The notes under the pieces are model-generated. The model ran no database searches and was not told the origin of the DNA. It saw only the letters and a list, made by a program, of their open reading frames with translations. Made by a program: the position numbers and the translations under genes. DNA of 20,714 nucleotides from the NCBI GenBank assembly GCA_019649035.1, contig BMAT01010681.1:8939-29652 (forward strand). The letters run 5' to 3'. This document shows positions 19,346 through 20,714 of the stretch, piece by piece. This DNA comes from Elysia marginata. Taxonomy: Eukaryota > Mollusca > Gastropoda > Plakobranchidae. Position 1 is the first letter of the stretch, and each line of letters opens with the position of its first letter.

Positions 19346-20689
19346 GGGTGAACTGCGTAAATCTTCATTATGATTGTATTTAACTATTTGGTATTTGTGT
19401 TCGGTTTTGAGATACAAGATTTTAAGAAAACCGCTGCGGTCGATCATATCAGAAACTGCTGTACCATTGTAATCATATTGTACAACGACTTTTTTTTAAG
19501 TTAAAGAGAACAAACTCAATTTAATTAATTTTTTTTCAAATATATATCCTTAACAGTATTGTAGGCCTGACCATTTTCTATTACATAATAAGGATGGGGT
19601 GAATTTGTTCGATAATATGTTTATTATATAAGTATGCGATAGGTCCTATGTTGTCTTTTTCATACAAAAACTAGAATTTCGCGTTATGTTTAACAAATTT
19701 CTTTTTCCAGTATGAATCTGAGAGGACAGCAACTAGATCTAAGTGAGTTGCATTAGTTTATGATCGNCCCCCCCCCCCCCCGGTTTGTCTCTATCTGCCT
19801 ATCTATCTGTCTATCTAGATCTATCTCTTTCTTTGTCTACTTGTTTATGCCTCACACTTTTTTGCTGGCTTCCTGTCCTCGCCCATGTGATCTAAAATTA
19901 GACAACCAGTATCCTTCACCCCATCTTTTTATATTTCCCTTCAATTTCAACCTGAGCGAGTCTCAGGCAACCCATCCCAGAAGACACACCAAATTCGGTC
20001 ACCGTGACCTCGTGTGCTATTACCTTGCTTGTGGATCGAAGAGGTACCGGTACTGCATGGGATGAGCGATCTACATGCAAGTGCTAATGTATTGCTCACC
20101 TGGAGACAAAAAATGAATTACTTCCTTTGAAATATCTTAAGTAGCATATCGGGGCAATTTTGGAGGCACACCCTAAACACTAAGCAATGAATGAAACCAA
20201 AGCCATCCCTGAAATGATCCTTTATTATGGAGTAAAATTCATTGTTAAGAGATTCATAGTGCGGATGTCTTGGCACTCCATAAACACTTGCCAATTTTCT
20301 GTACAGTATTACCGGTAATCGAAAAAAGAATGGCCCAGGTTTTTTTAAAACGCTAAACGCATAGAAGATGTGGTGTTACGGCTTACATAAAATTGTTATT
20401 TCATTACCAAACATTTAAAAAATAATCATAAAAAACAAACAAAAACAATTTAAGAAACAGAAAGACTATTGTGCTATCGCCTAATACAGATAAGTTCGGG
20501 TTTGAATCTGAATATTATGGGGACTTTGAATACAAAATTCAAATTCAAGTTCATTCAGTCAATACAAAGTTACATAAGTACATGTATTCAAAATAAGCTA
20601 TGCTCAGCCAGGCTGACAGATTCTAAAATTATGAATATTATAGTAGAGTACAATAATTATAGACTATCAATACATGGATTAAAGAAAAA
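19346..20689 (+). other. Stretch without recognisable gene; would be intron 1 of the neighbour gene
   Basis: No domain-bearing ORF on either strand. Two perfect TACCGGTA palindromes (20045-20052, 20310-20317) and the microsatellite lie here. If the donor at 19342 and the acceptor at 20709 are real, this is one intron. Confidence 0.3.
19767..19840. repeat. Ambiguous base, poly(C) run and TCTA microsatellite
   Basis: An N at 19767 is followed by 14 C (19768-19781), then imperfect TCTA/TCTG repeats to about 19840. The N and homopolymer suggest an unresolved tract length, so local coordinates may be off. Confidence 0.85.
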
Positions 20690-20714
20690 AAATGTTATCT
20701 CTCTTGCAGACACC
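20690..20714 (+). other. Possible 3' splice site at the window edge
   Basis: TTATCTCTCTTGCAG ends at 20709, a strong pyrimidine tract plus CAG on the plus strand. An exon of a neighbouring gene would begin at 20710, of which only five bases are visible. Confidence 0.35.

Noticed and set aside
19084-19383. Plus-strand 99-codon ORF
   Set aside because: It runs through the E-box, TATA box and putative start site and has no known domain; better explained as promoter sequence.

Overview
This is nuclear DNA from an animal. It is AT-rich, has short exons bounded by GT-AG introns, and carries a tRNA-derived SINE, microsatellites and poly(C) tracts. It holds one nearly complete gene on the minus strand: an LDL-receptor-family gene with the domain plan of vertebrate VLDLR and ApoER2/LRP8. 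Its proteins are well diverged from vertebrates. The tail motif is vertebrate-like, introns are short, and TAGGCCTA, TACCGGTA and CTAGATCTAG palindromes are frequent. Together these suggest a lophotrochozoan, probably a mollusc and perhaps a gastropod; that placement is inference.

Layout of the receptor gene, read right to left. A leader and TATA-like box lie near 18466-18600. Exon 1 (18405-18465) encodes the signal peptide. Exons 2-8 (17940 down to 11534) encode eight LDLa ligand-binding modules. Exon 9 (9998-10258) encodes EGF-A and EGF-B. Exons 10-12 (9488 down to 7328) encode the six-bladed YWTD propeller. Exon 13 (6631-6777) encodes EGF-C. Exon 14 (5318-5547) encodes a Ser/Thr-containing stem and most of the transmembrane helix. 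Exon 15 (4721-4852) encodes the rest of the helix and the tail with FDNPVY. A short terminal exon near 3182-3322 follows, then a 3' UTR. I traced the frame through every junction. Introns 1-9 are phase 1, 10-11 phase 2, 12-13 phase 1 and 14-15 phase 0. Exons 1-15 give exactly 877 codons.

How it probably works: the LDLa array binds lipoprotein or another ligand at the cell surface, FDNPVY recruits clathrin adaptors of the PTB class, and the propeller with its acid-sensing histidines releases cargo in endosomes. The histidines equivalent to LDLR H190, H562 and H586 are all present.

The C-terminus is the main uncertainty. Three AG acceptors lie in the same phase. Two give a tail of 2 or 4 extra residues. 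The third skips the stop codon and gives 41 extra residues ending in a class I PDZ ligand.

Elsewhere: intron 2 (3.5 kb) contains a GC-richer, promoter-like island with CCAAT boxes and inverted repeats. Upstream of the receptor gene, 19100-19345 looks like a plus-strand promoter with a TATA box and E-box. The last bases of the window look like a plus-strand 3' splice site, so a head-to-head neighbour gene is plausible. The leftmost 2.2 kb shows no coding signal.
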